DNA from: an uncultured Collinsella sp.
GTDB lineage: Bacteria > Actinomycetota > Coriobacteriia > Coriobacteriales > Coriobacteriaceae
Assembly (NCBI GenBank): GCA_905208975.1
Contig: CAJLRE010000007.1
Coordinates: forward strand, 1 to 53,217
Length of the DNA: 53,217 bases
Direction: 5' to 3'
A program made the translations under genes and the position numbers. This document shows positions 1 to 9,018 of this stretch, in pieces (position 1 is the stretch's first letter; every line of letters starts with the position of its first letter). The notes below the pieces were generated by a model that was given only the letters and a program-made list of their open reading frames with translations, had not been told where the DNA came from and ran no database searches.

Positions 1-14
1 TCGAAACTGCAGAA

Positions 15-44
15 GGGGGAGGCCTCGCGGCCTCCCCCTTTTTT
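15..44 (+). terminator. Rho-independent terminator of a gene left of the window
   Basis: A perfect 10-bp GC stem (GGGGGAGGCC / GGCCTCCCCC) with a TCGC loop is followed by six T. It must end a plus-strand gene that lies outside the window. Confidence 0.9.
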
Positions 45-108
45 GCGTTTACGGGGCGTAAATGACTCAATTACACCAGACGATCTTGTTGTTTTCGGTA
101 TTGAGCCT

Positions 109-576
109 TTATTTAAAGAAAATAAATCGTATAACAAGGGCAACTGCTATGGCCGCAATGGTCAAAAGCAGAATTGTCAGCTGATGCTGCTTGCGTCGTT
201 TACTTGACGAAACGAAGATTGACTTTCCCTGTTTTGGCGTTTCGAGATAGCGAGCCGAATGCGTCAAGGTTTGCTTGGGTCGAGGCCCTCTTTGTTGATG
301 GACGGCGGATGCTTTCATCGGCTCATCACTAGCTGCGCTGTTTTTAGATAATGGTGCGTCTTTCAGATATACAGGGTCTCCCGAGGCGACGCCCATATGT
401 TTACGTCCCGTTTGGGCATCCTCGAGCGTTTGATATCGGTTTCTCGTCACATAATCGGGCTCTTGGTCATTGATGGGCTCTTGCGAGATGTGGGGGCGAT
501 GGAACCGTGGCGGCTGCGTAGAAGTATCTTCGTCCTGCTCCGGCATAAACGTGTTGTCCTGTTTTTGATCGTCCAT
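109..576 (-). CDS. Hypothetical protein with one C-terminal membrane segment
   Basis: A 155-residue protein I do not recognise. The first 125 residues are polar, low in complexity, and rich in Gln, Asp, Pro and Arg. A basic patch (SSKRRKQH, about 124-131) is followed by one hydrophobic segment at about 132-152 and a short tail ending in FFK. There is no signal peptide, so the most likely form is a tail-anchored protein with a cytoplasmic N-terminus. The ATG at 576 is preceded on its strand by AAAGGG at good spacing. The gene is divergent from hsp20 across a 276-base gap. The sequence shows no function. Confidence 0.7.
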   Translation of the reverse strand: MDDQKQDNTFMPEQDEDTSTQPPRFHRPHISQEPINDQEPDYVTRNRYQTLEDAQTGRKHMGVASGDPVYLKDAPLSKNSAASDEPMKASAVHQQRGPRPKQTLTHSARYLETPKQGKSIFVSSSKRRKQHQLTILLLTIAAIAVALVIRFIFFK

Positions 577-757
577 GATGCCCTTTAGCTCGTTACCAAC
601 AACGTGTACGCGCTCATTGTAAGCCCCTTGTTATTTGTAGCTGCGAACATACTTGTTATTTAAGCTCTGGTTCAAAGAACCTTAACCTTACTAAACCTGA
701 GTCATACACACTTAGATATGCTTATAGTACTGGACTCAAAAAACTTTATAGTCGATG

Positions 758-786
758 TATATATGGGCACTGGGTGGGCATATATA
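758..786. promoter_or_regulatory. Inverted repeat upstream of hsp20 (candidate operator)
   Basis: TATATATG and CATATATA form an 8-bp inverted repeat with a 13-base spacer, 67 bases before the hsp20 start. The surrounding 577-852 gap holds no gene. The position suits a repressor site for the heat-shock gene, but the motif is neither CIRCE nor a clean HspR box, so its role is inferred. Confidence 0.4.
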
Positions 787-852
787 AGAGCGTCAAAAGA
801 AGTCCCAGTCACCTAGAAGATGGCTCGGCAGTCCTTAAAAGGAGTGGTAAAC

Positions 853-1284
853 ATGGCAAGCATGGTTCCTTATCGTTCGGTTTTTGGCGTTCGTCCTTCT
901 GCTAGCTCGCTGTTCGATCTGTTTGATGATATGACCGACCTTGCAAACAACTCGATTGCCTCCAAGGCGTTCCCCGTTGACGTTGAGGACAAGGGTGATG
1001 GCTACGAGGTCAAGGCGTATCTGACCGGTGTCGCCAAGGATGACATCGACGTTGAGCTCAATGAGGGTCGCCTGTCGATTAGCGTGAACGTTGTGGAGGA
1101 CGAGGAGAACGAGGGCAAGAACTTCCTGCAGAAGGAGTTTAGCTCGTACAGCGCGACGCGCGGCGTGTATCTGAAGGACGCTTCGAGCGAGGGCCTTTCG
1201 GCTAAGTATGCTGACGGCATCCTGACCGTTACGGTTCCCAAGATTGTCGAGAAGAAGAACGTTACGAAGATCTCCATCGACTAA
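853..1284 (+). CDS. Hsp20/alpha-crystallin family small heat shock protein
   Basis: A 143-residue ATP-independent holdase of the IbpA/Hsp18 type, which binds unfolding proteins in the cytoplasm until DnaK or ClpB can refold them. A short N-terminal arm leads into an alpha-crystallin domain from about residue 34 to the end. The family pattern is visible as FPVDVEDKGDGYEVKAYLTG, then DIDVELNEGRLSI, and near the C-terminus YADGILTVTVPK, which holds the G-x-L-T-V-x-V-P signature. The chosen ATG follows AAAAGGAGTGG; an in-frame ATG at 820 has no ribosome site. The gene is monocistronic, with a strong terminator after it. The inverted repeat at 758-786 may be its operator. Confidence 0.93.
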   Translation: MASMVPYRSVFGVRPSASSLFDLFDDMTDLANNSIASKAFPVDVEDKGDGYEVKAYLTGVAKDDIDVELNEGRLSISVNVVEDEENEGKNFLQKEFSSYSATRGVYLKDASSEGLSAKYADGILTVTVPKIVEKKNVTKISID

Positions 1285-1318
1285 CGATGGCTCTGCTTCA
1301 ATCGAGAGTATGAGTTAA

Positions 1319-1351
1319 GGGGGGCTGGGAAGTGATTCCCAGCCCCCCTTT
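1319..1351. terminator. Bidirectional terminator between hsp20 and the MBL gene
   Basis: A 13-bp perfect stem (GGGGGGCTGGGAA / TTCCCAGCCCCCC) with a 4-base loop lies between two convergent genes. Confidence 0.85.
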
Positions 1352-1365
1352 GTTGTCTTGAGGGG

Positions 1366-2175
1366 CTATTGAATGGTTGTCGGTTGATACTGGCTTGCAG
1401 GGCGTATCGAGAGCTTCCGTGGCCCTTGAAGACGGGTGGCAGAACTGCCGAGTTCATCATCGAGACTTGCATCAAGCGCGTTGGCATAGCTTTTAACGGT
1501 AAGGCTTGGACGATTATTGTCCTGGCTGATATGCATGGCGATGAGCTGTTCGGTGCGATCGGTAACGAGTTCGCGCGCGGCTTCGGCGGCTTGGCCATTG
1601 GAGAGGTGTCCCCTTGCAGACAGGATGCGCTCCTGAAGAAAGCGGGGATATTCTCCCTCGCGCAGCATGGTCACATCGTGGTTGCTTTCGAGCGCGAGGA
1701 CTCGACAATCTTTGAGGGTGTTCATGGCTTGGCTCGATAGCTCTCCGGTGTCGGTGGCAAACCCAATGGAATCATCGAAAGCATTAAATCGATAGCCGAC
1801 AGGATTGATGACATCGTGCGATGTTGAGTAGGTTTGCACGAGGATGCCGGCAATGGGGAGCGTGTCGCCGGGGTCAAATTCCTCTACGGGCAGGTGCGCG
1901 AGGTTTTCTTTGCATGAAAGGGTGTCCCTGCTGGCAAAGAGGGGACCATGCCAGTGCTTGCACCATACATCGAGCCCCTTGATATGGTCACCATGCTCAT
2001 GGGTGATTACTAGAGCGGCGACGTCGTCTGCCGAGAGGCCAAGCTCCGCCATGCGTTTAAGTGTCTCGCGGCGGGACAGGCCGTTGTCGATCATGATGAG
2101 CCCCTGAGGCCCCTCGACGAGTGCGCAGTTGCCTTTTGAGCCGCTGCCGAGGATATGAAGGTGCAGGCGAGACAT
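1366..2175 (-). CDS. MBL-fold metallo-hydrolase, WalJ/YycJ type
   Basis: A 269-residue metallo-beta-lactamase-fold protein. It opens with MSRLHLHILGSGSKGNC, typical of the YycJ/WalJ group of cytoplasmic hydrolases and putative exonucleases. The zinc-binding motif is HEHGDH at 59-64. Further metal-ligand histidines lie in STSHDV and in the C-terminal AMHISQDNN segment, and an acidic ligand is in FATDTGE. Upstream in-frame starts as far as 2256 would overlap the promoter and start of the divergent tilS gene, so the ATG at 2175 is preferred. Family members affect cell-wall or DNA metabolism in firmicutes. The walRK genes that often accompany walJ are absent here, so the exact substrate is unknown. 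Confidence 0.88.
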   Translation of the reverse strand: MSRLHLHILGSGSKGNCALVEGPQGLIMIDNGLSRRETLKRMAELGLSADDVAALVITHEHGDHIKGLDVWCKHWHGPLFASRDTLSCKENLAHLPVEEFDPGDTLPIAGILVQTYSTSHDVINPVGYRFNAFDDSIGFATDTGELSSQAMNTLKDCRVLALESNHDVTMLREGEYPRFLQERILSARGHLSNGQAAEAARELVTDRTEQLIAMHISQDNNRPSLTVKSYANALDASLDDELGSSATRLQGPRKLSIRPASQYQPTTIQ

Positions 2176-2223
2176 AAGATTCCAAAGGATACAATGGGTG
2201 CGGACGAATAGAGGAGGAAGCGA

Positions 2224-3765
2224 ATGCCAACGGTATCTCAGCACTATGGACATCATGCCGCGCCGAGGACGGATAAGAGCGCCCTGGCAACGCGGCAGGC
2301 CGCTGCCCCCGTAGTGCTCATGGTATCAGGCGGTGCGGACTCGACGGCGCTGCTCCTTATGGCTTGCACATCAAAGCTGGATATCCAGGACGGGCGCGGC
2401 GTCGCTCCCATTGCGCGCGAGCGATTGCACGTGCTGCATGTAAACCATCATCTGCGCGGGGAGGCATCCGATGGCGACGAGGCCTTTGTACGTGACCTGT
2501 GCGCGCAATACGGCTTGCCGCTGTGTGTTGAGCATGCCTATTTTGATGACGAATCGGGCAATATCGAGGCTGCGGCTCGCGAGGTGCGCTATGCCGCGGC
2601 ACGGAGATATGTTCGCGAACTTTGTGCCGAATCGGGCGCACCGCGGACGGCGGCTCGTATCTGTACCGCGCATACTTCGTCGGACCGCGCGGAAACATTT
2701 TTGATGAACGCCATTAAGGGGTCGGGTCCCGCGGGTCTATCGAGCATTCCGCGCCGTCGGAACATTGTGGTTCGCCCCTTGCTCGACCTCACGCACGATG
2801 AGCTCGTGAGCTATCTGCAGGTGCACGGTCAGCCATGGCGGGAAGATGAAAGCAACGAGGACGTTTCGTACCTGCGCAACTATGTACGCCATCGGGTGAT
2901 GCCGGTGGTGGCACGGCGCAACGCGAGCGTCTGTAAGACGATTGGCGCCGCTTGCGAAATTCTGGGCGACGAAGACGCCTTTCTTTCCCAGCTTTCGGCA
3001 CAGGCGTTTCGAAGCTGCCTGCGCAAGGAAGCGGCGGGCGCACTGGTGCTCGATGCGCGCCGTCTTGCCGCCGCTGAGGTTGTGATTGCACGGCGTATCG
3101 TGCGGTTGGCGATTAAGCGCATCGATCCCGACGCGCGACCGGAGATGCGGCACGTGGAGCGCGTGCTCGCCTGCGTCGCTGCGGGCTCGGGCTCGGTTAC
3201 GCTTCCTGCGGGAATTGATGCCCGTGTGGAGTTTGGCATGCTGGCGTTCAAGGCCCCGGCGGCGCGCGAGGGTTTAGTGGCCGATTGGATCTCCGTTCCC
3301 GGTTGTCTGCCGCTGGGGGCGGGGCATATGCTGACAGCGGAGCCGATGGCTGTGGAGCCGGGGTGCGATATCGTGCACCGTGCCCGCGAGCTTGCTGCTG
3401 CCGGAAAGGTTGCGGCCTTGGTGGATGCGGCGGCCCTGGGGTTTGCCGACCGCGATGGCGAGCGGATGTTAGCCGGCTCGCGCGGGGAGATCCCCACCGA
3501 GGCACGATCGGCGCGCCTGTGGGTGGATAGCCCTGTGCCGGGAGACGTGATGTGCCCGTTGGGGATGAACGGCCGAAGCAAGAAAGTGTCAGACCTGTTA
3601 AACGAGGCGCGCATTCCTGTTTCAGACCGCTCTGGCGTACCCGTGGTAAGAACGGCTCCGGGAGGTGCCGTAGTATGGGTCGCGGGCGTTCGCGCGGACG
3701 AGCGTTTTAAGTGCACGGCGGCGACGCGCGTGGCCTATCTGCTTCGCGTGGTCGATGCGGAATAG
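2224..3765 (+). CDS. tilS: tRNA(Ile)-lysidine synthase TilS
   Basis: Ligates lysine to C34 of the CAU-anticodon tRNA-Ile, using ATP, so that AUA is read as isoleucine. It is an essential cytoplasmic enzyme. The 513-residue protein has the N-type PP-loop SGGADST at 35-41, the LHVNHHLRGEASDGDE segment typical of TilS, and a C-terminal region (about 420-505) matching the TilS C-terminal domain, including MCPLGMNGRSKKVSDLL and the terminal VVWVAGVRADERF. The start has GAGGAGGAAG just upstream. It is followed by hpt and ftsH in the order common to Gram-positive bacteria. Confidence 0.95.
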   Translation: MPTVSQHYGHHAAPRTDKSALATRQAAAPVVLMVSGGADSTALLLMACTSKLDIQDGRGVAPIARERLHVLHVNHHLRGEASDGDEAFVRDLCAQYGLPLCVEHAYFDDESGNIEAAAREVRYAAARRYVRELCAESGAPRTAARICTAHTSSDRAETFLMNAIKGSGPAGLSSIPRRRNIVVRPLLDLTHDELVSYLQVHGQPWREDESNEDVSYLRNYVRHRVMPVVARRNASVCKTIGAACEILGDEDAFLSQLSAQAFRSCLRKEAAGALVLDARRLAAAEVVIARRIVRLAIKRIDPDARPEMRHVERVLACVAAGSGSVTLPAGIDARVEFGMLAFKAPAAREGLVADWISVPGCLPLGAGHMLTAEPMAVEPGCDIVHRARELAAAGKVAALVDAAALGFADRDGERMLAGSRGEIPTEARSARLWVDSPVPGDVMCPLGMNGRSKKVSDLLNEARIPVSDRSGVPVVRTAPGGAVVWVAGVRADERFKCTAATRVAYLLRVVDAE

Positions 3766-3912
3766 CGCTTCGCGCCAGCTATTCTGTGCGACGTTGACGG
3801 TATTCCCGCGCTGATGGCGCACGTGCTGGTAAATATACCCCGTGCGCTGCTAGAATGTGTAGTTCGCGTCCATGCGGCGGTGCGTGGGCGATAAGCACAA
3901 GAAAGGGTTGTC

Positions 3913-4461
3913 ATGGCTTCTCAACATCCGGATATCGAGAAGGTTCTGTTTACGCAGGAGGATATCGACGGTATCGTCTCTCGCCTAGGCGAGCAGATTA
4001 CTCGCGACTACGCGGGTAAGGATCTGGTGCTGATTGCGGTCCTGCGCGGCGCCGTGGTCTTTATGGGCGACCTGATGCGCAAGATCGAGCTGCCGACCAA
4101 CATCGATTTCATGGCTGTTTCGAGCTATGGCGACGGTGTGAAGTCCTCGGGCATCGTGCGTATCATTAAGGACCTGGATATCGACATCCGCGGTCGCGAC
4201 GTGCTGATCGTCGAGGACATTCTGGACTCGGGCCTGACGCTCAAGTATCTGATGAAGAACCTCGAGAGCCGCAAGCCCGCCTCGCTGGAGGTTGCCGCCT
4301 TCCTGTGGAAGGACGTTGAGGACCGTACCTCGGCCGTCACGCCCAAGTATGTTGGAACCCATTGCCCCGATGCCTTTGTGGTGGGCTACGGCCTCGACTA
4401 TGCCGAGCGCTATCGTAACCTTCCGTATCTGGGCATTTTGAAACCGGAGGTTTATTCGTAA
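3913..4461 (+). CDS. hpt: Hypoxanthine phosphoribosyltransferase
   Basis: Salvages hypoxanthine and guanine with PRPP to make IMP and GMP in the cytoplasm. The 182-residue length is normal for the family. The PRPP-binding signature VLIVEDILDSGLTL begins at residue 97. The flexible loop is in MAVSSYGDGVKSSG, and the purine-binding segment includes DAFVVGYGLDYAERYRNLP. AGAAAGGGTTGTC precedes the ATG. Its stop is one base from the ftsH start, so the two are translationally close. Confidence 0.96.
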   Translation: MASQHPDIEKVLFTQEDIDGIVSRLGEQITRDYAGKDLVLIAVLRGAVVFMGDLMRKIELPTNIDFMAVSSYGDGVKSSGIVRIIKDLDIDIRGRDVLIVEDILDSGLTLKYLMKNLESRKPASLEVAAFLWKDVEDRTSAVTPKYVGTHCPDAFVVGYGLDYAERYRNLPYLGILKPEVYS

Positions 4462-4462
4462 G

Positions 4463-6592
4463 ATGCCCGACGACCGTAACGATAACAATTCTCAGACTCC
4501 CCGGGAGCCTAAGATCCCGGGGATGCCCGGAGGCAAGAAGCCCACGCGTACGGGCTGGCTGTATTTTATTTTGGCTTGCGCGCTTCTGGGCTACGCCTTC
4601 TTTAACATGGGCTCCGGCTTTGCCAATTCCAGCAATACCGTAAAGCTCGCGACGAGCGAGATGGTCAACGCCATTAAGCAGGATCGCGTCGAAGATTTGA
4701 CCTATACGGTTCAAGACGGAAGCGTGGCGGGTCATTACTGGAAGACGAAAAAGGACAAGGGCGACACGAGCGAGCTCAAGAGCTTCTCCTCGACCTATGT
4801 CGGCTCCGATTCGCTTGCCGAGCTTATGGCGGAGCACCCCGATACCAAGTACATCGTCAACACCAATGACCCCGATTTTTGGGGCGACTTGGCGATGAGT
4901 GTGCTGCCGACGATCGCCCTGATTGCCATCATGTTCTACTTTATGCGCCAGATGATGGGTGCCAACAACAGGAACATGCAGTTTGGCAAGACCAACGCCA
5001 AGACCAACGAGGCCACGCGCCCCAAGGTTAAGTTCGAGGACGTTGCCGGCGTGGACGAGGCAGTCGAGGAGCTCGAGGAGATCCGTGACTTTTTGAGCGA
5101 TCCGGATCGCTATCGCAAGCTGGGCGCCAAGATCCCGCGTGGCGTGTTGCTGGTGGGCCCTCCGGGCACCGGTAAAACGCTGCTGGCCAAGGCCGTTGCC
5201 GGCGAGGCGGGCGTGCCGTTCTTTAGCATCTCGGGTTCTGACTTTGTCGAGATGTTCGTGGGTGTCGGCGCCAGCCGCGTGCGTGACCTCTTTAAGGAGG
5301 CCAAGTCCCAGGCCCCGTCGATCATCTTCATCGATGAGATTGATGCCGTGGGACGTCAGCGCGGAGCCGGTCTGGGCGGCGGTCACGACGAGCGCGAGCA
5401 GACGCTCAACCAGCTGCTGGTCGAGATGGACGGTTTTGAGGAGAGCGAGTCGGTCATCCTGATCGCTGCCACCAACCGCCCCGACATTCTGGATCCGGCA
5501 CTGCTGCGTCCCGGCCGTTTTGACCGTCAGGTCACGGTCGACCGTCCGGACGTAAAGGGCCGCGAGCAGATCTTGCGCGTGCATGCCGAGAACAAGCCGA
5601 TGGACGAGGACGTGAAGTTCGAGAAGCTCGCCCAGATGACCGTTGGCTTTACTGGTGCCGATTTGGCGAACCTGCTCAACGAGTCTGCGTTGCTGGCCGC
5701 TCGCCGTCATCGTTCCGTGATCTCGATGGACGAGGTCGAGGAGTCGATGGAGCGCGTGATTGCCGGACCGCAACGCAAGGGTCGCGTGATGACCGAGGCC
5801 GAGCGCACCACGATTGCCTACCATGAGAGCGGTCACGCTTTGGTGGGCCACATCCTGGAGCACTCCGATCCGGTTCATAAGATCTCGATCGTCAGCCGCG
5901 GTCAGGCCCTGGGCTACACACTGCAGCTTCCGCAGGAGGATCACTTCCTCAAGACCAAGAACGAGATGCTCGACGAGCTCGCCGTGTTCTTGGGCGGTCG
6001 CGTTGCCGAGGAGCTCATGTGCGACGACATCACGTCGGGCGCGAGCAACGATCTGGAGCGCGCGACCAAGATGGCGCGCGAGATGGTCACGCGCCTGGGC
6101 ATGAGCGAGGAACTGGGTACGCAAGTGTTTGGTGAGGCGCAGCATCAGGTATTCCTTGGTCGCGATTACGCCGATCACCAGGATTACTCCGAGGAGACGG
6201 CGCGCCGCATCGATATCGAGGTTCAGCGCATTATGCGTGAGGCCCATCGTCGTGCGGTCGAGATCCTGGACGCCCGTCGCGATCAGCTCGATCTGATGGC
6301 GAAGGTGCTGCTTGAGCGCGAGACTGTCGAGGGCGATGCCGTGAATGCCCTGCTCGATAACGAGTGGGACGCCTACCTTGAGCGCGAGGGCGATATCCTG
6401 GCGGCCAAGGAGGAGCGCAATGCCAAGGCGGCTGGCATGCCGACCAAGAAGCGTGCGCCTCGTATGAGCGAGGAGGAGCTGGCGGCTGATGCCGCGGCCT
6501 TTGCGCAGGCGGCCATGCAGGAGGATGCCGAAGCCGCATCCGATGATGCTGATGATGACCATGCCGTCGTCGATGCCGACGCCGACAAATAG
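4463..6592 (+). CDS. ftsH: ATP-dependent zinc metalloprotease FtsH
   Basis: A membrane-anchored AAA protease that extracts and degrades misassembled membrane proteins and some regulators. The 709-residue protein has a first membrane segment at about 31-52, an extracytoplasmic FtsH_ext domain, and a second segment at about 146-162. The AAA domain has Walker A GPPGTGKT at 232-239, Walker B IIFIDEIDAVG, and the second region of homology with ATNRPDILDPALLRPGRFDRQ. The zinc motif HESGH is at 454-458, and the third ligand Asp is in the SGASNDLERAT segment. The C-terminal tail from about 660 is Ala/Asp/Glu-rich and probably disordered. CCGGAGG lies inside the end of hpt and serves as its ribosome site. 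Confidence 0.98.
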   Translation: MPDDRNDNNSQTPREPKIPGMPGGKKPTRTGWLYFILACALLGYAFFNMGSGFANSSNTVKLATSEMVNAIKQDRVEDLTYTVQDGSVAGHYWKTKKDKGDTSELKSFSSTYVGSDSLAELMAEHPDTKYIVNTNDPDFWGDLAMSVLPTIALIAIMFYFMRQMMGANNRNMQFGKTNAKTNEATRPKVKFEDVAGVDEAVEELEEIRDFLSDPDRYRKLGAKIPRGVLLVGPPGTGKTLLAKAVAGEAGVPFFSISGSDFVEMFVGVGASRVRDLFKEAKSQAPSIIFIDEIDAVGRQRGAGLGGGHDEREQTLNQLLVEMDGFEESESVILIAATNRPDILDPALLRPGRFDRQVTVDRPDVKGREQILRVHAENKPMDEDVKFEKLAQMTVGFTGADLANLLNESALLAARRHRSVISMDEVEESMERVIAGPQRKGRVMTEAERTTIAYHESGHALVGHILEHSDPVHKISIVSRGQALGYTLQLPQEDHFLKTKNEMLDELAVFLGGRVAEELMCDDITSGASNDLERATKMAREMVTRLGMSEELGTQVFGEAQHQVFLGRDYADHQDYSEETARRIDIEVQRIMREAHRRAVEILDARRDQLDLMAKVLLERETVEGDAVNALLDNEWDAYLEREGDILAAKEERNAKAAGMPTKKRAPRMSEEELAADAAAFAQAAMQEDAEAASDDADDDHAVVDADADK

Positions 6593-6605
6593 CCTTTGTG
6601 GCGAA

Positions 6606-6642
6606 AGTCTCCGCGGGGAAACCTGCGGAGGCTTTTTCTTTT
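6606..6642 (+). terminator. Terminator of the tilS-hpt-ftsH operon
   Basis: A stem between AGTCTCCGC and GCGGAGGCT (one G-T pair) is followed by TTTTTCTTTT, 13 bases after the ftsH stop. Confidence 0.85.
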
Positions 6643-6660
6643 GAGCGATATGGGGCCGTC

Positions 6661-6722
6661 TGTTGATTGGGGACAGACTTAAATGAGCGTTTTCACGCAT
6701 TTAAGTCTGTCCCCAATCAACA
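6661..6722. repeat. 62-base perfect-arm palindrome with GGGGACAG core (hairpin type A)
   Basis: Two 25-base perfectly complementary arms run TGTTGATTGGGGACAG... to ...CTGTCCCCAATCAACA around a 12-base loop. The element sits between the ftsH terminator and the aminotransferase. It carries the GGGGACAG core found in the other hairpins of this window. Confidence 0.85.
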
Positions 6723-6781
6723 TTGCTGCGGCACTTTGCTCAGCTAAAGCGTACAATAGCGCCTATGCGAAAGGGGAACAG

Positions 6782-7972
6782 ATGATCAACGAAACTATGT
6801 ATGCTCGCGGTGCGGAAAGCTCCATCATCCGTGAGATCTTTGGCTATGGCCTTGAGCGCAAGGCACAGATCGGTGCAGAGAACGTATTCGACTTCTCGCT
6901 GGGCAACCCGAGTGTTCCGGCGCCCGCTACTGTGGCTGAGTCCATTAAGAAGGCCTTGGAGCTGCCGAGTGACCAGCTGCACGGCTACACCCCCGCTCCG
7001 GGTCTGCCGCAATGTCGAGCAGCCGTCGCCGAATCGCTCAACCGCCGCTTTGGAACGAACTATGAGGGCAAAGACGTCTTTATGACGGTGGGTGCCGCGG
7101 CTTCGCTCACCTGCACGCTCAACGCCGTTACGAACCCGGGCGACGAGGTTATTGTTATCGCCCCATACTTTCCGGAGTATCGTGTGTGGATTGAGAAGGC
7201 CGGCTGTACGTGTGTCGAGGCGCTCGCCGATGAAGATACGTTCCAGCTGAGCGTGGACAACGTGCTCAAGGCGATTACCGATAAGACGGCTGCCGTCATT
7301 ATCGACTCGCCCAATAACCCGACCGGCGCTGTGTATACACGCGACACGCTGACGCGACTGGCCAATGTTCTGCGCGAGGTCAACGCCAAGCGCGATCCCG
7401 AGAATCCGATTATGCTCATCTCGGATGAGCCGTACCGCGAGATCGTGTACGGTGCCGAGGTGCCTTGGGTGCCTTCGATCTACGAGCACACCATCGTGTG
7501 CTACTCGTATTCCAAGTCGCTTTCGCTACCGGGCGAGCGCGTCGGGTGGATCCTGGTTCCCAATACGAATCCTCAGGCAGCTCGTCTAATGCCTGCCGTT
7601 GCCGGTGCCGCCCGTACGCTGGGCTTCGTGTGTGCACCGGCGCTCTTCCAGCGCGTGATCATCGATTGCATCGATGAGCCGAGTGACGTTGAGGCCTATG
7701 CGCGCAACCGCACCGCGCTTACCGATGCGCTGGCGGAGTACGGCTACACCTATGTTGAGCCGGATGGCGCGTTCTACCTGTGGGTGAAAGCGCTGGAGTC
7801 CGATGCGAACGCCTTCTGTGAGCGCGCGAAGAAGTATGAGCTGCTCGCGGTGCCTTCGGATAGCTTTGGCATGCCGGGCTGGTTCCGCCTGGGCTACTGC
7901 GTGAGCTATGAGACAATCGTCAACTCGCTGCCTGCCTGGAAGCAGCTGGCCGACGAATATCGTCGAAAGTAA
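6782..7972 (+). CDS. Class I/II PLP-dependent aminotransferase (AspB-like)
   Basis: A 396-residue fold-type I aminotransferase acting on an unidentified amino acid, probably aspartate or another bulky substrate. The early motif FDFSLGNPSVPAP resembles the substrate-binding N-terminus. The cofactor-contact stretch is DSPNNPTGAVYT. The PLP-binding lysine is K245 in SYSKSLSLPGERVGW. The conserved carboxylate-binding arginine is near the end in PGWFRLGYCVS. The ATG at 6782 follows AAAGGGGAAC; upstream in-frame starts fall inside the type A palindrome. It stands alone between terminators. Confidence 0.9.
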   Translation: MINETMYARGAESSIIREIFGYGLERKAQIGAENVFDFSLGNPSVPAPATVAESIKKALELPSDQLHGYTPAPGLPQCRAAVAESLNRRFGTNYEGKDVFMTVGAAASLTCTLNAVTNPGDEVIVIAPYFPEYRVWIEKAGCTCVEALADEDTFQLSVDNVLKAITDKTAAVIIDSPNNPTGAVYTRDTLTRLANVLREVNAKRDPENPIMLISDEPYREIVYGAEVPWVPSIYEHTIVCYSYSKSLSLPGERVGWILVPNTNPQAARLMPAVAGAARTLGFVCAPALFQRVIIDCIDEPSDVEAYARNRTALTDALAEYGYTYVEPDGAFYLWVKALESDANAFCERAKKYELLAVPSDSFGMPGWFRLGYCVSYETIVNSLPAWKQLADEYRRK

Positions 7973-8003
7973 AGCGCTCTGCTTACAATGTTTAACGTGA
8001 AAC

Positions 8004-8033
8004 GGGGTTTGGTTTTAAGCCAGACCCCGTTGT
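8004..8033 (+). terminator. Hairpin after the aminotransferase gene
   Basis: ACGGGGTTTGG pairs with CCAGACCCCGT around TTTTAAG. The following bases are not T-rich, so termination may be partial. Confidence 0.5.
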
Positions 8034-8131
8034 CTATGCCGTTGTGTGATTGGGATGAAGCAGTTTTACGACTGCCGAAAGCTATGCGTACAATGAATAT
8101 ACGCGACGGCCATACTGGACAAGGAGACCCG

Positions 8132-8953
8132 ATGCCCTACCTTCTTTCTTGTGATATTCATACTCATACGATGTTCTCTGCGCATGCGTACTCAACCATC
8201 GAGGAGAACATCTATTGGGCGGCAGAGCGTGGTCTGCAGGTGCTCGGATCTGCCGACCATCTGAGCTCTATGGTTACAGCCTGCCCCAATGACCTGCGCA
8301 GTTACCAGTTCTTTATCAACCAGGATATCTGGCCGCGCATTTGGAGCGGCGTGTTGGTGCTGCGTGGTGCCGAGGCTGATATCGTTTCGCTGGACGGAAG
8401 CCTGTTTGGCGAGGATACTCCTGTCACGCTCGATATCGCCGGCGATTCGTATAGTCGTGAGCATTCGCTGTTCGATTTGGTGACGCGCAATTTGGATTAT
8501 TTGGTGGCAAGCGTGCATAATCCGCAGATTGCCGAAGGCGCGACGCTCGCCCAGACAACCGAGATGTATATCAATGCCTTGGAACACCCCAAGGTATTCA
8601 TGCTGGGCCACGCGGGGCGCTCGGGCGTGCCGTTCGATATCGATGAGGTGCTGCTGGCGGCCAAGGCCAAGCACAAGATTATCGAGATCAACAACCATAG
8701 TCTTGAACACGGTGTCGACACTGAGCATTGGGCCGTATGCCGCAAGATCGCCGAGCGCTGCGCCGAGCTGGGCGTGGGGATCGGTGTCTCGACCGACGCA
8801 CACATTGGTATGGCCATTGGCAAGCTCGACCAGGCGCGCAAGATGCTCGACGAGATTCACTTCCCGTTGGATTTGATCGTGACGCGCGATCGCGAGACGC
8901 TGCTGCGCGAGATGGCGGCAGCCGGCGTGTGCGATCTGCGCAAGGGGATGTAG
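8132..8953 (+). CDS. PHP-domain metal-dependent hydrolase (YcdX-like)
   Basis: A 273-residue protein of the polymerase-and-histidinol-phosphatase superfamily, most like the YcdX/histidinol-phosphatase-like stand-alone phosphatases. The first metal motif is DIHTHT (8-13). Further ligands are in GSADHLS, LRGAEAD, ASVHNP, LGHAGR and the C-terminal STDAHIG. The ATG follows AAGGAGACCC at ideal spacing; in-frame codons upstream to 7988 lack a ribosome site and run into a hairpin. The physiological phosphoester is not shown by the sequence. Confidence 0.87.
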   Translation: MPYLLSCDIHTHTMFSAHAYSTIEENIYWAAERGLQVLGSADHLSSMVTACPNDLRSYQFFINQDIWPRIWSGVLVLRGAEADIVSLDGSLFGEDTPVTLDIAGDSYSREHSLFDLVTRNLDYLVASVHNPQIAEGATLAQTTEMYINALEHPKVFMLGHAGRSGVPFDIDEVLLAAKAKHKIIEINNHSLEHGVDTEHWAVCRKIAERCAELGVGIGVSTDAHIGMAIGKLDQARKMLDEIHFPLDLIVTRDRETLLREMAAAGVCDLRKGM

Positions 8954-8972
8954 CGGAGTTTATAAACCAAGC

Positions 8973-9006
8973 GAAGGGGGCGGCCCAGACGGGTCGCCCC
9001 CTTTCT
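8973..9006. terminator. Bidirectional terminator between convergent PHP and methyltransferase genes
   Basis: GGGGGCG pairs with CGCCCCC around GCCCAGACGGGT, followed by a TTTCTTG stretch on the plus strand. Confidence 0.75.
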
Positions 9007-9018
9007 TGTGCCGGAGAA

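Noticed and set aside
699..740. HspR-type HAIR element before hsp20
   Set aside because: TGAGTC and GACTCA halves exist but are about 29 bases apart, far more than the 7 expected.
4337..6700. A 787-codon open frame on the minus strand, opposite ftsH
   Set aside because: It is a shadow of the GC-rich ftsH coding sequence. The composition is odd (many Leu, His and Arg), no domain is recognisable, and ftsH is unambiguous.
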